Positions 41,773-52,880 are shown, counted from the first letter of the stretch. The stretch: 64,000 nucleotides of DNA from Ascoidea asiatica (GCA_001600695.1 BCKQ01000002.1:2222271-2286270); one strand, 5' to 3'. Notes: a model not told the origin generated them from the sequence alone. Translations and numbers: made by a program.

Positions 41773-42904
41773 TAGTTTCATTTTTGTGTATTTACTAAAA
41801 GCGTTCAATTTCCAAAACTAATTCCAAATCTAATTTCAATTTCAATTTCAGTCTTAATTTCACTTTCATTTCTGATTTCAATTTCAATTTCGATTGTCAT
41901 TTTTATTTGACAAAACAACTCCGTACGCCACAGAAATAATTAAATTAGGCTAAACAAGCCTTTGTGTGGCTAATAAAGTTTGTGTAACCATGTGATCTTT
42001 ATAACATGTGACATCTGTTAGAAGAGTCACATGATCACCTAAAACATGCTCGGTTTATGTTTTAGGTAACTATTTAAGTTGTCTATCTGCAAAGATAAAA
42101 CTTAGTCATCTTCTTACCACTTTTATAGTGAGTAAGACAAAATATACTTATATTTCTTATTGAAATAGGTTTTTTGAGCTCTGTTAGTGAAGACGCTACA
42201 GGTGATTGGCCCCTTTATTTGTGGTTGATACTTTCTCAAAGTGCCAGTCTGAACCCAGCGCCATATCCAATTTCACTTCGACGTCCACAAGAGCAGACTG
42301 CGGATGCTGCCAGGTTGATTCACTTACTACCACTACGTTCCGCACTGTGCTTAAGTAAGTGATCTGGGAATTTGAATTTGAATTGAAATTGCAAATGAAT
42401 CTGAATTTCCAATTCCAATGCTATTTTCAATGTTATTCTCTATTCTAGCTTTATTCTATTTCTAATTTAATTATACTCTAATTTTACTGTAATAAAGGCG
42501 TAAATCTTAATTATTTCTCTTCTCTTTCACCAGTTTCTTTTCTAATAAACTTCTATATTAATTAATTTTCTCTCTCTATTTATTTAGTTTCTCCAACTTC
42601 TTCGATTTCTTACTTCATTATATTATTCAATTACATTCTATTCCACTCAATTCAATTCAATTTCAACTATATACTAATAACAATAATAATAATAATAGTA
42701 GTAATAGTATTACATACTTATCATTCAAATTTCTTTTCCAATTTTGATATTTATGCTTATATTCTATTATATTTTGAAAAATATATTAAATTAATCAAAA
42801 TTTTATTATCTTTCTCTAATACTTATCAATATTTTTCAAAATACTATATAATATCATTCATAATTATATAATTATATAACTATATTCTTCAACTCTTTAA
42901 TTGT

Positions 42905-44182
42905 TTGAAAATTATTACAAAATTTAATATGGATTATTCAAATTTACATCCTCAATTACAACCACAGGTTCCAGTACAAACTCCCATTCAAGTTCCTCTT
43001 CAGGTATCTCAGCAAATTCCTATTCAAAATCCTAATCAATTACCAATTCAAATTCCTCAACAAATACCTATTCAAAATCCAAATCCAAATCAATTACTAC
43101 AACAAATACCACAACAAATACCACACCAATATTCACAATATCCTCAAGAACAACAGCAACATCTTCATCTTCATCATCATCATCATGAAGTTTCAAGATT
43201 ACCACAGAAATCAGTTGTATCAAAAGGTAAATATAATTTAACTGATTTTCAAATAATGAGAACTTTAGGTACAGGATCCTTTGGTAGAGTTCATCTTGTT
43301 AGATCTATTCATAATGGTAGATATTATGCAATAAAAGTTTTAAAAAAACACCAAATTATTAAAATGAAACAAGTTGAACATACAAATGATGAAAGAAGAA
43401 TGCTTAAATTAGTTGAACATCCATTTTTAATTAGAATGTGGGGTACTTTTCAAGATTCAAAACATTTATTTTTAGTTATGGATTTTATTGAAGGTGGTGA
43501 ATTATTTTCACTTTTAAGAAGATCTCAAATATTTCCAAATCCCGTTGCAAAATTTTATGCTGCTGAAGTTATTTTAGCTTTAGAATATTTACATTCTTAT
43601 AATATTATTTATAGAGATTTAAAACCAGAAAATATTTTATTAGATAGAAATGGTCATATAAAAATTACTGATTTTGGTTTTGCAAAAGAAGTTATTTCTT
43701 ATACTTGGACTTTATGTGGTACACCTGATTATATTGCTCCTGAAGTTATAACTGCAAAACCATATGGTAAATCTGTTGATTGGTGGTCTTTAGGTGTATT
43801 AATATTTGAAATGTTAGCAGGTTATACTCCATTTTATGCTCAAACTCAAATAAAAACTTATGAAAAAATTTTAAATGGTTCAATAAATTTTCCAAAACAT
43901 TTTAATATTGATGCAATTAATTTAATTCAAGGTCTTGTAACAAAAGATTTAACAAGAAGATTAGGTAATTTAAAAAATGGTACTTCTGATATTAAAGAAC
44001 ATCAATGGTTTTCTGAAGTTAATTGGGAAAGATTGTTAAATAAAGATATTGAAACTCCATATGAACCTCCAATTAGTGGAGGTGTTGGTGATACAAGTTT
44101 ATTTGATCATTATCCTGAAGAAAAATTTGAATATGGTATACAAGAAGAAGATCCTTATGCAAAATATTTTCTTGAATTTTGA
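42905..44182 (+). CDS. TPK: cAMP-dependent protein kinase catalytic subunit
   Basis: A 425-residue PKA catalytic subunit, held inactive by Bcy1 until cAMP rises and then phosphorylating regulators of growth, glycolysis and morphology. The N-terminal ~100 residues are Gln/Pro-rich with imperfect [11 protein letters not shown] repeats and a His run (90-94). The kinase domain begins near 115: glycine loop LGTGSFG (121-127), Lys144 in [12 protein letters not shown] (236-243) with catalytic Asp238, DFG (256-258), and the activation loop [10 protein letters not shown] with Thr269 as the phospho-site. APE is at 278-280. The chain ends in FLEF (422-425), the hydrophobic FxxF tail of AGC kinases. Extended Gln-rich N-tails also occur in other yeast Tpk isoforms. 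ATG 42905 is the first in frame. The ATG at 42929 (residue 9) is an alternative start. Its 3' end is convergent with RPB9, 291 bases away. Confidence 0.95.
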   Translation: MKIITKFNMDYSNLHPQLQPQVPVQTPIQVPLQVSQQIPIQNPNQLPIQIPQQIPIQNPNPNQLLQQIPQQIPHQYSQYPQEQQQHLHLHHHHHEVSRLPQKSVVSKGKYNLTDFQIMRTLGTGSFGRVHLVRSIHNGRYYAIKVLKKHQIIKMKQVEHTNDERRMLKLVEHPFLIRMWGTFQDSKHLFLVMDFIEGGELFSLLRRSQIFPNPVAKFYAAEVILALEYLHSYNIIYRDLKPENILLDRNGHIKITDFGFAKEVISYTWTLCGTPDYIAPEVITAKPYGKSVDWWSLGVLIFEMLAGYTPFYAQTQIKTYEKILNGSINFPKHFNIDAINLIQGLVTKDLTRRLGNLKNGTSDIKEHQWFSEVNWERLLNKDIETPYEPPISGGVGDTSLFDHYPEEKFEYGIQEEDPYAKYFLEF

Positions 44183-44473
44183 CTCATTTTTTATTCATTT
44201 TCTTTTTTATCAACAAATATAATTTTTTTCCTCTCTTTTTCACCAATCAGATTAATTTATTCTTTTTTGCCTTTTATATTTTGTTTCAAGTTTTACATTT
44301 TTTTTTTCTTTCTTTCCTTTTCTTCTCTCTTTTTTTCCAAATTAACTCGATATTTATTTTTGTTTGTAAGATCTTATCTAAACTTATATTATACTATATA
44401 TATTTTTAAAAAAAATATCCAAATAAATTATTATTCTATATTACATTTTTTCTTTTTGTTTGAAAATTATTAT

Positions 44474-44921
44474 TTAATCATCTTCAACACTTTTAAATAG
44501 AAATTTACAGTTTAAGCAAACATAAAATAATATCATACTTGTATCTTTTCTTCTTTGTTGAGATTGGAAAAATACACATTCATGCTGACCACATTTTGGA
44601 CATTCTTTATTAGATCTTGGTAGTGTTGGATCATTACCAATATCATCAACTACACCCGCAGTTTCACCAATATTTGTAATTAACTCATTTCTATAAACTT
44701 TTGAATTTGAACTTTCTTCAGAATATTCACAATTTCTACATGAATACATTAGTTTTCTTTTTTCAGAATCCTCTTTAGGATATAACATATTATTGCTTTG
44801 CAAAAAAAAAAAATTAATAATAAATAACTTTAGTTAGTTTACTTTTCCAATTCAAATAAATATTTTATCTTAGAATTAGAAATAGAAATGCTTACCAATC
44901 TTTACAAAAATTGAACGACAT
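44474..44921 (-). CDS. RPB9: RNA polymerase II subunit Rpb9 (two exons, spliced)
   Basis: Exon 1 is 44921-44896 (26 bases) and exon 2 is 44795-44474. Together they encode 115 residues. The exon 2 frame alone would start at an internal Met (44803) and miss the first zinc pair. Splicing restores [15 protein letters not shown], matching the FRFCRDCNNMLYP start of yeast Rpb9. The join falls inside the codon for Cys9. The first ribbon uses Cys6, Cys9, Cys28 and Cys31, and the second uses Cys74, Cys77, Cys102 and Cys105. The invariant linker [14 protein letters not shown] and DPTLPRS and the tip [12 protein letters not shown] are intact. Rpb9 sits on the Pol II lobe/jaw and acts in start-site choice, fidelity and TFIIS-stimulated cleavage. 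The S. cerevisiae protein has 122 residues, so length is normal. Its 3' end faces the PKA gene. Confidence 0.93.
44796..44895 (-). other. RPB9: Intron of RPB9 (100 bases)
   Basis: On the minus strand the intron runs from GTAAGC (44895-44890) to AAAG (ending 44796). The branch site AACTAAC is at 44839-44833, with its branch A (44834) 38 bases from the acceptor and a run of 13 T between them. The donor departs from the strict GTATGT of Saccharomyces. It interrupts codon 9 after its second base. Confidence 0.88.
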
Positions 44922-46532
44922 TGTTAATTTGTATTATCTATTATCTATTGAATATTAAGTATTAAGTATTATAATTGTGTTTCAGTTGAATTCTCATCTC
45001 TTAGAAACTCTATCAAACTAGAATTAAATACACTCGAATGATATAAATATTTAAATAAATCTTCGAACCCTGATAAAATTTCATTGAATTTAATCAAATT
45101 TGGTCAGATGTGAATAAGTTTGAAGTCGAGTAACTTCATTTAAAATTCTATTAACCTTCAGATAAAGAAAAATGCAGGTCAGCAGGTATACCTAAACTAA
45201 ACGGGACACTAACTTACTATTATTAGTGTAAGCAAGTATTATATGCTACTATAACCTCTTCAAACAGAACACATATCCGCGATGGAATGAACTTGAGCGA
45301 TGGCGCATGTTACACAAGAATAAACACCAAACACGACCAGAGGACAATAAAAAGAATAAACAAAACAAGCTCAACTTCAACTCTAAAAAAATAAAAATAA
45401 AAATAAAGCTCAAATTCACACAAATAAAAAATATACAAATTGAAACAACTGAATGAATTGAAACAGTTTGTATAATTATACATTTCATTCTATCTTTTTT
45501 TTTTGCTTTGTTCAAAGTTGCATTCTTTGCTTTCCTTCATCTATTGTTCTGATTTATCAATTGTTTGTTTCTTCATTACTTCTTCTGTTATAGTTGTAAA
45601 GTAATCCTTGGATCCATATCCATTAAACAATTCAATTGATATATTGTTTTCTGGTTTGGAATATCATTAACTTACAGAATATCAATCATATCTAATCTAA
45701 TCATCTCAATCTTCTTTTAGTTTCAATTATAATCTCATGCTTACTCATTATACAATATTTTGATCGTTCAATTCATTCTCGGCAATTAAAAAGTGTATCA
45801 AAACAGGCAATTTATTTTTTTATTTACAATAATTATCAAATTTTATGTATAGAGATCCTTAATTTAATCTTATCCATTCATTACATAGATTCAGTTCATT
45901 ATTCAACACCTTAGTGGGCTTCATAATAAACTAAAAAAAAAACAAAGATCAATAGTTAAAATCTCAAATTTCAATCATTTTCAATTATAATTCACAATAC
46001 ATAAAAAAAATTGTTAAACAATTTGACTTCTTCCCAAGGTCAAAAACATAAATATTAATCCCTTCATACCGTTGTAGTAAATTCAAAGGATTTAACCCAA
46101 CAGGTTATTAATAATAACAAGACAGCCTCAAGCCATTTAGATCAATAATATATATATACATCATCTCAATCATAAATCATATATCATCAATAATCGATTA
46201 TCAATTATCAATTATCACCACTTTTAAATTAATTTTAGTTCTTCATTTTATATTGTTAAACTTTTCAATTTTTTTTATATCTTTAAATACTCTTCTTTTC
46301 TAATTCTAATTTTTTGCTCATTTTCTACAAAAATAATCAAATGCACTACTTTTTTTAATTCTAAAAAGCATAAAATCATCATTATTATATCATTTTATCT
46401 TTGATTTTTATCATCTCAAACTTTTTTTTTATTCACAATTTTAGCTTTTAACAGTGGATTTCCAATAAAATCTCCTTAATTTCCTAATTCTTAATCTTTA
46501 ATCCTTAATTCAATAATATATTATATTAAAAA
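44922..46532. other. Divergent intergenic region, RPB9 / Asn-rich gene
   Basis: Mostly AT-rich. A hairpin ACACTAA (45206-45212) / TTAGTGT (45223-45229) with a 10-base loop lies 285 bases upstream of RPB9, at the edge of a short GC-richer patch (45185-45320). The frame at 45249-45515 (minus) is hydrophobic noise from T-rich DNA. The part near the Asn-rich gene is a long run of A- and T-rich sequence. Confidence 0.5.
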
Positions 46533-49500
46533 ATGTTCAATAATAGTTTAAATGCAATAAACAAAGAATCTCATGAAATGTTTAATAAAGAATTCATTGG
46601 AAGTTCAAGTAATTCTGGCAATTACTCCTTTTCACCTCCTTCTCTAATGAAAGTTGAAAATGATTCCTTATCAAATTCAATTTCAACTTCTTCTTTTGAT
46701 TCTCCTCAAATTGTTAAACAAAATTTAAATTTAAATCTAAATAATAATAAAAGTAACAAAGATCATTCTTTCAATAATGATATATATTTATCAAGATCTC
46801 AAAAGAAATTAAGTAAATTAGATTTTGATTTAATTGATTCAAATAATTCTCTGACTAGAACAAAATCGAATCCAAATTCAAAGTCAAATTCAAAACCAAA
46901 TTCAAAATCAAATTCAAAAGCAAATTCCCTTTCTCTTCAAAATCAGAATTCAAGGAAAAATAATAATAATAATAATATTAATAATAATAATAATAAAATT
47001 TCAATAAAAAGAGAAAAATCTTTTCTAAAAAGGTCAAATGAATTATTATCTTTTGAAAATGAATTAATTGAAATTATAAATAATTCAACAATTTTAAATA
47101 ATTTTCAAAGATTGTCGTTGAAAAAAACATTAATATCCGCCTTTGATTTATTTCAAACTCCTTTATTTTTCAAAAATGATGAACCTAATATCAAAAATGA
47201 TAATACAATTAATAAAAATTTGAATAATTCCAAACAATCAAAAGATTCAAAAGATTCAAACGATTCAAAAGATCCAAAATCTTTAATTGATTCCGCAGAT
47301 TTGGATTTATTCAAAAGAATTCAATCTTTAGTTTCATCATTAACTGCATTAATAATAAATATTTCCGATAATTCAATTAGTCCAGATGAAACTTCAATAA
47401 ATATTCATAGTATAAACAATATAAGTAATATAAATACAATTAGTCATATAAATCATATAAATAATAATAATAATATATCTCCAAGTGATCTGAAAATAAA
47501 TAAATCGATTAATCAATTATCAAATCAACTATCAAATCAATTAACAAATCAATTAACTGATAAACTTAATAATAATCTGACAATTTTAAATAATAAATTA
47601 TCAAATAAATTTTCTGATAAATCCTTTAATGATTCAATTTCTTCTTTAATTGAACTATCTCGACTTCAGAATGATTCTCCTTCTTTCATTCATCAACAAA
47701 ATAAATTAAAAATACTTCAAAGTAATAATAACAAGCCTAATATTAATAATAATAATATCAATAATAATAATGATAAAAGCTTAATTATCAATAATAGTAT
47801 AGGCGAAATTAGAAGTAGTACACCAATTGACAAAAAATCTCAAAATATAACAATGAATGATAATTCAATCATTAATTCTATAACAAATGACGAAAGCGAA
47901 TTCTCCGATGATGATTCTTATCAATTCAATGAATTACATAATACAACCAATATTGCAAATAATATAGTCAATAGATTTCAATCTTTGAGCATCAATTCAA
48001 ACAATATAAATAAAAATGATATTTCCATAAGATATCCTAAATCATCAACTTCTGATCCAAAATTAAATAAAAATTTACCTCCAACCATAAATACTATTAT
48101 AACTGATAATAATAAAGATTCAAGAGTTCATGATGGGAAACCGATAAAACAGCAATTAATTTATTATGATCATGATAAAAATAGTTCTTTTATTTATGAC
48201 ACTTCAAGTTCAATTATTAATTCTCAATCCATGCTTGAAACACTGGCTCAAAATCAAGGTCACCATAATTCTCAATCTCAATCTCAACATCAACCTCGTC
48301 AATCTCGATCGCAATCGCGTCCTCGAACTCAACCTCATCCCCATCTGGCAATAACACCTCCCATAGATTTCCAAAATGAAATGATGCTAGAATCTTTAAC
48401 AAAAAATAGTACTAGTAATAAAAATCATTCATTATTAGATTCCAAAAGGTTAACAAGATCAAGAACGTTTTCTTACGGATTTACAGAAGATCAATTCAAA
48501 GATAACTATGAAACTGTTTACAATGCTAATCAATATCAATTTCCCAAAAAAAGTAATCATATTCATAGTAAAAGTCAAGGGCAAAATCAATTTTCGGATG
48601 ATAATCAAAATAAAAATCAATTTCAGAACCTTAAAAGAGGAATGATCAGAAGTAACACTGCCAATAATTTGAACTTGAATCCTCTCAAAAATAATCCTAA
48701 CTCATTCAAATATAGGAATTTATCTTTGAATAAATTATCGGCTCGTAATGCAGTCACTGATAATTTTAATAACTCTTTCAATGATAATAATGATTCATTT
48801 AACAATGATAATGTCTTCGTCAATACAAGTGTGAATAATAGTAAAAATACACCAATTGGTGGTAGATTCAATAAATCTTTAACTAATTATGCTCCTATAT
48901 CAAATTCTTTTTCGAATAATACACCTGTTAACTCAAATAATCTTTCTAGAAAGAAAAATAATAGATTTGAAGATATTGCACCAAATAGATTTACAAGCAA
49001 CAGCATGAATAATATGAGCAATAATAGATTTGCTAGAGTAAACCAAAGTAATAATAGCAATAATGGAAATCTAAATAATTTCAATAATAATGATACAACA
49101 GATGAATTTGATGATGATCCAGATAATGATTATATGAAGCCAAGAAGGGGACCATTAGGCCCTAGAATCCAACTGATGCATCAAAATAACATCAATAATA
49201 ATAATATGAATATAAATCAGAATAGGAACAATCGATTTTCTAGAAATTTTACAACCAAATATAATCATAATAATAGTAATCAGAATAATAACTTTGAGGA
49301 TAATTTTGACGGAAATTACAACAATGATTATTATGATGGCTATACAGATAATGATAATGTTAATTATAATAATAATAATAATAATACTAATTATAATAAT
49401 TTACCAGAGAATCTAAATTATAATAATAATTACAATGATAATTATAATCCTAGCTTGAATAATAATTTCAATGGAAGACAAAACAATATTTCTGGAAATA

Positions 49501-49946
49501 GCCCAGGAAAGAGAAGTCGTAGTAATTTCCATAAAAATAATTATAATGGAAATAATAGTGGGAATAATAATGGTAATTATCCAAGATCAAGATCCATTGC
49601 AGCAAATCTAGGTAATGGTAATAATTATTTTTCCAAGAGACATTCATTAGGAGACACATATGGAAATAATAATATTGATGAATATAGAAATGAAGATTAT
49701 AATCAAGAATATTTTGGTGATACAAATAGAGATGCTTATGAAGATAATAATGGTAATAATTATGGTAATACTCATGGGAATGTGAATAGATTCAATCAAA
49801 ATAATAGTATTACTGGAAACAGATTCTTGGATTATGAAGAGACCAATACTAATAGTTATAATTATAATAATAACAACAATAATTATGGAAATGGTATGAA
49901 AAGATATTCATTAAAATATCAGAATAATAATTGGAATAATATATAA
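46533..49946 (+). CDS. Very large Asn/Ser-rich protein, 1137 residues, function unknown
   Basis: The whole chain is low complexity, rich in Asn, Ser and (in the C-terminal third) Tyr, Arg and Gly. A short segment of more normal make-up lies near 165-215 (KRSNELLSFENELIEIINN, then FQRLSLKKTLISAFDLFQTP) and is the best candidate for a conserved helix. Repeats include SNSKPNSKSNSK near 113-127 and SNQLSNQLTNQLTDKL near 335. SQSQHQPRQSRSQSRPRTQP lies near 583-602, and NYNNNYNDNYN occurs late. RRGPLGPRIQLMHQ and SRSIAANLG near the C-terminal part look like RGG-poor RNA-associated tails. No membrane segment or enzyme motif is seen. The composition is that of prion-like RNA-granule or transcription factors. 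The frame is continuous over 3.4 kb, so the gene is real even though unidentified. It is convergent with MNP1 across only 76 bases. Confidence 0.75.
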   Translation: MFNNSLNAINKESHEMFNKEFIGSSSNSGNYSFSPPSLMKVENDSLSNSISTSSFDSPQIVKQNLNLNLNNNKSNKDHSFNNDIYLSRSQKKLSKLDFDLIDSNNSLTRTKSNPNSKSNSKPNSKSNSKANSLSLQNQNSRKNNNNNNINNNNNKISIKREKSFLKRSNELLSFENELIEIINNSTILNNFQRLSLKKTLISAFDLFQTPLFFKNDEPNIKNDNTINKNLNNSKQSKDSKDSNDSKDPKSLIDSADLDLFKRIQSLVSSLTALIINISDNSISPDETSINIHSINNISNINTISHINHINNNNNISPSDLKINKSINQLSNQLSNQLTNQLTDKLNNNLTILNNKLSNKFSDKSFNDSISSLIELSRLQNDSPSFIHQQNKLKILQSNNNKPNINNNNINNNNDKSLIINNSIGEIRSSTPIDKKSQNITMNDNSIINSITNDESEFSDDDSYQFNELHNTTNIANNIVNRFQSLSINSNNINKNDISIRYPKSSTSDPKLNKNLPPTINTIITDNNKDSRVHDGKPIKQQLIYYDHDKNSSFIYDTSSSIINSQSMLETLAQNQGHHNSQSQSQHQPRQSRSQSRPRTQPHPHLAITPPIDFQNEMMLESLTKNSTSNKNHSLLDSKRLTRSRTFSYGFTEDQFKDNYETVYNANQYQFPKKSNHIHSKSQGQNQFSDDNQNKNQFQNLKRGMIRSNTANNLNLNPLKNNPNSFKYRNLSLNKLSARNAVTDNFNNSFNDNNDSFNNDNVFVNTSVNNSKNTPIGGRFNKSLTNYAPISNSFSNNTPVNSNNLSRKKNNRFEDIAPNRFTSNSMNNMSNNRFARVNQSNNSNNGNLNNFNNNDTTDEFDDDPDNDYMKPRRGPLGPRIQLMHQNNINNNNMNINQNRNNRFSRNFTTKYNHNNSNQNNNFEDNFDGNYNNDYYDGYTDNDNVNYNNNNNNTNYNNLPENLNYNNNYNDNYNPSLNNNFNGRQNNISGNSPGKRSRSNFHKNNYNGNNSGNNNGNYPRSRSIAANLGNGNNYFSKRHSLGDTYGNNNIDEYRNEDYNQEYFGDTNRDAYEDNNGNNYGNTHGNVNRFNQNNSITGNRFLDYEETNTNSYNYNNNNNNYGNGMKRYSLKYQNNNWNNI

Positions 49947-50022
49947 GTATATACTATATTAATGAATTATTTATTATGATAAAGTATTATATACAAGAAA
50001 AATATGTAGGAAATGATTATGA

Positions 50023-50610
50023 TTATTCAAGAGTAATTTTAGCACCTAAAGTTTCTAAAGTCTTTTTCATTTTTTCAGCATCTTCTTTACTTAAATTTTC
50101 TTTTAACATTTTTGGAGCACTTTCAACGAATTTTTTACTTTCAACTAAAGATAAACCTAATAAAGCTTTAACTTCTTTGATAATCTTTGGTTTTGATTTT
50201 GGTTCAAAACTTTCTAATTTAACATTAAAAATTGTTTTTTCTTCAACCACATTTTTTTTAGTGGTTTCTTCATTTTCATTTTCATCTATAGAATTTGAAT
50301 TATTTGATTGAGAAGGACCAGTTGGAAATGAAATTTCTGGAATATTTAATTTAACTTTTAATTCATTAATTAATGAAGAAGTTTCTAATAAAGTTAATTT
50401 TGAAATCTGTTCAACAATTGTTAAAATTTTTGGATCAACAGGTATTTTAGAATCTGATGATGGTTTTTTTTCAGTAACTGTTGAATTATATCTTGTAAAA
50501 TTACTGATAATAATATTTTTTTGATTTATTTTTGAAAATTTATTTAAATTTAAAATTGTTTTACGAGAAACCTGATTAGAGATTTGACGAGAGATAAAAG
50601 AGGAAGACAT
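50023..50610 (-). CDS. MNP1: Mitochondrial ribosomal protein bL12m (L7/L12)
   Basis: A 195-residue mitochondrial form of ribosomal stalk protein L7/L12, which recruits translation factors to the large subunit. Residues 1-45 are a basic, Ser/Asn-rich presequence with no acidic residue (MSSSFISRQISNQVSRK...FTRYNS), cut probably near 42. The N-terminal dimerisation segment is DPKILTIVEQISKLTLLETSSLINELKVKL (from about residue 57; first 20 shown elsewhere as DPKILTIVEQISKLTLLETS). The hinge is acidic and Asn-rich. The C-terminal globular domain (about 125-195) reads KTIFNVKLESFEPKSKPKII, then KEVKALLGLSLVESKKFVES and EDAEKMKKTLETLGAKITLE, matching the bL12 signature VK...GLGL.EAK..V and the usual GA.v.l end. 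A TCACGTG element lies 190 bases upstream. It is convergent with the preceding Asn-rich gene. Confidence 0.93.
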   Translation of the reverse strand: MSSSFISRQISNQVSRKTILNLNKFSKINQKNIIISNFTRYNSTVTEKKPSSDSKIPVDPKILTIVEQISKLTLLETSSLINELKVKLNIPEISFPTGPSQSNNSNSIDENENEETTKKNVVEEKTIFNVKLESFEPKSKPKIIKEVKALLGLSLVESKKFVESAPKMLKENLSKEDAEKMKKTLETLGAKITLE

Positions 50611-51398
50611 TTTTAATTTTATTAAATATTTATATAAGTTAATTCTTTTTGAATAATTTACCCGAATTTATCTCTAACTTTTCAATTCACTCAATTTTTC
50701 ATTTATTTATTTATTTATTCATTCTTCATTTAAATTAATTTTGATTACTTGATTAATTGTTCAATTGGTTAAAATTTCAATCTGAAAAAAAACAGAGATC
50801 ACGTGCCATTACCCGGGTTGAGAGTGAGACGTTAACAGATTTTCAAAAGAGAAACAGATTTTGGAGAATGATAAGTACCACAAAAGTGGTTTTACACATT
50901 TGTTGCGGTTAATGCATAGAGGGTTCAAATCTCTGTTTTCCCGCTGTAATGGCATTTTGGTGGAAGCGGCTGTGATTTCAGTTTTCTGAGCTTGAAAGAG
51001 TTTTCAGCTGAGCATGTCCAGTTCGATCCCTGGGGGAGGAGAGTTTCCAGTCTCGAGTAATCAGAGTGGGGCTTTATTACTGCAAGACAGTGGCAGGACC
51101 ACTGGAGGGAAGCAATTCAGCACAGTGCGCCACACGCAGGTGAGGCTTACCGGGTTGCATCTCGCTGGTTAAATTTCAGTTTAGTGAACTAACTGTTCGT
51201 AACCCACTTTTTTTTTTTATATTCCTTATTATCGTTTATTTAAATTATCATCAATAAGTATAAACATACAGTATATTAATACTCTTTTGGCATGAAGAAT
51301 CAAATAAAGAAGAATGTCATTAAGATATTTATTGAGAAGTTTTCTATATAGAGAATGCGAGAGTTGAATAATCTTGAGTTTATTAACATTTTTTCGTT
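50611..51398. other. Intergenic, promoter of MNP1 with GC-richer island
   Basis: About 50790-51190 is GC-richer and begins with an E-box (50799-50805). It also contains short hairpins such as CCAG (51018-51021) / CTGG around TTCGATCC. The flanks are AT-rich, and the last 200 bases are 3' flank of the gene at 51399. No gene is seen. Confidence 0.5.
50799..50805. promoter_or_regulatory. MNP1: E-box TCACGTG upstream of MNP1
   Basis: Lies 189 bases before the MNP1 start. In Candida albicans Cbf1 binds this core at ribosomal and respiratory genes, which would suit a mitochondrial ribosomal gene. Factor identity here is inference. Confidence 0.45.
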
Positions 51399-52123
51399 TT
51401 ATTTTTGAAAAAAAGTAAAGAAGTTTCCAAAACCGGTTGTTGGACTTGCAACTCTTTCTAAAGGATTAGGATTATTATTTTGATCATTATTATTATGATT
51501 GATATCTAATATAATTCTATCATTATCTTTATGTTCACCATTATTTTTATCATGTAATGAACTTTGTAGTAAGTCACTTTTAATCAATTTATCCTTTTGA
51601 TTATTTTTTTGAGTTTCAATATTATTTGTATTACTATTAAAATTATTATCCGTAATAGTATTAGTGACAATATCTGTATTATTATTATTATTATTATTAG
51701 TATTAGTATTAGTATTAGTATTTTTATCATTATCATGTTCTATAATATTAAGATTAACTTGATTAATATTTATAATTAATTTTTTTTTCAAAATACTTAA
51801 TTTTTTTAAAAAATTTATATAAATTTTATTAAATGGTAATAAATTATCAAATAAATTTTTAATTTCAATTAATGAATTGATTTTATTTAAAATTATTTTA
51901 TATTCATTTATTAGTTTTAAATTATCATTATCATTATCATTATCATTATCATTATCATTTTCATTGATATTAGTTTTTCTATTGTTTTTAATTTGTAATT
52001 TTTTTTGATTTTGATATTTGATTAAATTATTTAATTGATTTGAAATTAATTCAAGTAATGTATCTAATGATTCTTTAAAAGTATTCGAATTTATATTCTC
52101 ATTACTATCACCATTACTATTAC

Positions 52124-52163
<40 letters not shown>

Positions 52164-52880
52164 ATTATCATTTAAAATATCTTTATTTAATTCATTATCT
52201 AAATTATTATAATTTGTTGGAGCTAATTTACTTAATTGAGTTAATTGATCATTATCATCCGTATTATTATTTGAATTATTTTTATTATTAATATTATTTA
52301 TTGAATTAATTGTATTAAAAACATCTAAAACAATATTCAATTTTTCTTTAACATTCGATAAATTAATTAATTTTTCAATTAATTCATTACCTTTATCATC
52401 TTTATTATTATTAAAATTATTATTATCAGTTGAAATATTTTTTTTAGATAAATTTAAATCATTAATTTCATTATTTATAAAATTAACATCACTTTTTAAA
52501 TTAATTATAGAATTATTTAAATTATTAATATAATATTCTAATCTTAAAATATTTGAATTATTATCAATATTATTTGTAATTGAGATTGAATTTTTTAAAA
52601 AATTATCAAAATTATTATAAATTTCATTATTCAATTCATTTGAATAATAATCTAAATAATTCAATAACTCATTACTTTTATTTGTTAAATTCTTCATAAC
52701 TATTCCATTACTTATATCTCTTGAAGATTTTGTTGTCGTTGTTGTTGATGATATGATATTATTGAAAAAAGCATCCAAATAAACATTTGGTCTGAAATCT
52801 TCATCGAAGAACATAGCAATTGGGTCATCTTCTTCCCTGGCGCTTGAATCTAGAGTATCTCCTTGCTGTATCTTGTCCAT
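51399..52880 (-). CDS. Putative conserved oligomeric Golgi (COG) complex subunit, Cog5/Cog7-like
   Basis: 493 residues. The N-terminal part DPIAMFFDEDFRPNVYLDAF (about 20-39) is followed by a long amphipathic helical stretch at 60-165. There VMKNLTNKSNELLNYLDYYS and LRLEYYINNLNNSIINLKSD have the heptad-like spacing of the N-terminal bundles of tethering subunits. Cog5 and Cog7 begin with exactly such an FF.EDF...YL block, then a helix that orders the lobe in the COG complex for Golgi retrograde transport. From about 190 the helices are diluted by Asn-rich inserts (NNNNNN, DNDNDNDN, TNTNTNTN). The last ~20 residues include ASPTTGFGNFFTFFQK. The identification rests on pattern, not on a diagnostic motif. 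Alternatives are Vps51/Exo70-type tethers. The start ATG at 52880 lies within a GC-richer stretch, and no in-frame ATG lies close upstream. Confidence 0.42.

Larger units (their letters stand above)
37649..42904. other. 5.3 kb divergent intergenic region, SANT-like gene / PKA
   Basis: 37649-38400 is AT-rich, with GTAAA repeats near 37815. 38450-38490 has degenerate AGAATAGAGA repeats and 38590-38615 ATATTACA repeats. 38640-38900 is A/G-rich with GAGACCA repeats. 39120-39900 is a GC-richer island with short frames on both strands lacking coding character, and degenerate TTTAGAAAC repeats at 39420-39490. 39988-40010 is A23. 40350-41560 is AT-rich with one E-box (40354-40360). 41640-41680 has repeated CGGAAA motifs. 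41766-41772 is an E-box. 42000-42370 is a GC-richer stretch 0.5-0.9 kb before PKA, with GTCACATGATCACC. The remainder is AT-rich. Confidence 0.5.

Noticed and set aside
42016-42190. LTR-like start TGTTAGAAG with downstream TATTTAAG
   Set aside because: No matching LTR end, target-site duplication, primer site or second copy in the window.
45063-45075. CTTCGAACCCTG, resembling the reverse complement of a tRNA B box
   Set aside because: No A box or cloverleaf can be formed around it.
50926-51035. tRNA-like B-box sequences (GGGTTCAAATCTC near 50928, AGTTCGATCCC near 51020)
   Set aside because: No matching A box, acceptor stem or anticodon arm at the right distance on either strand.
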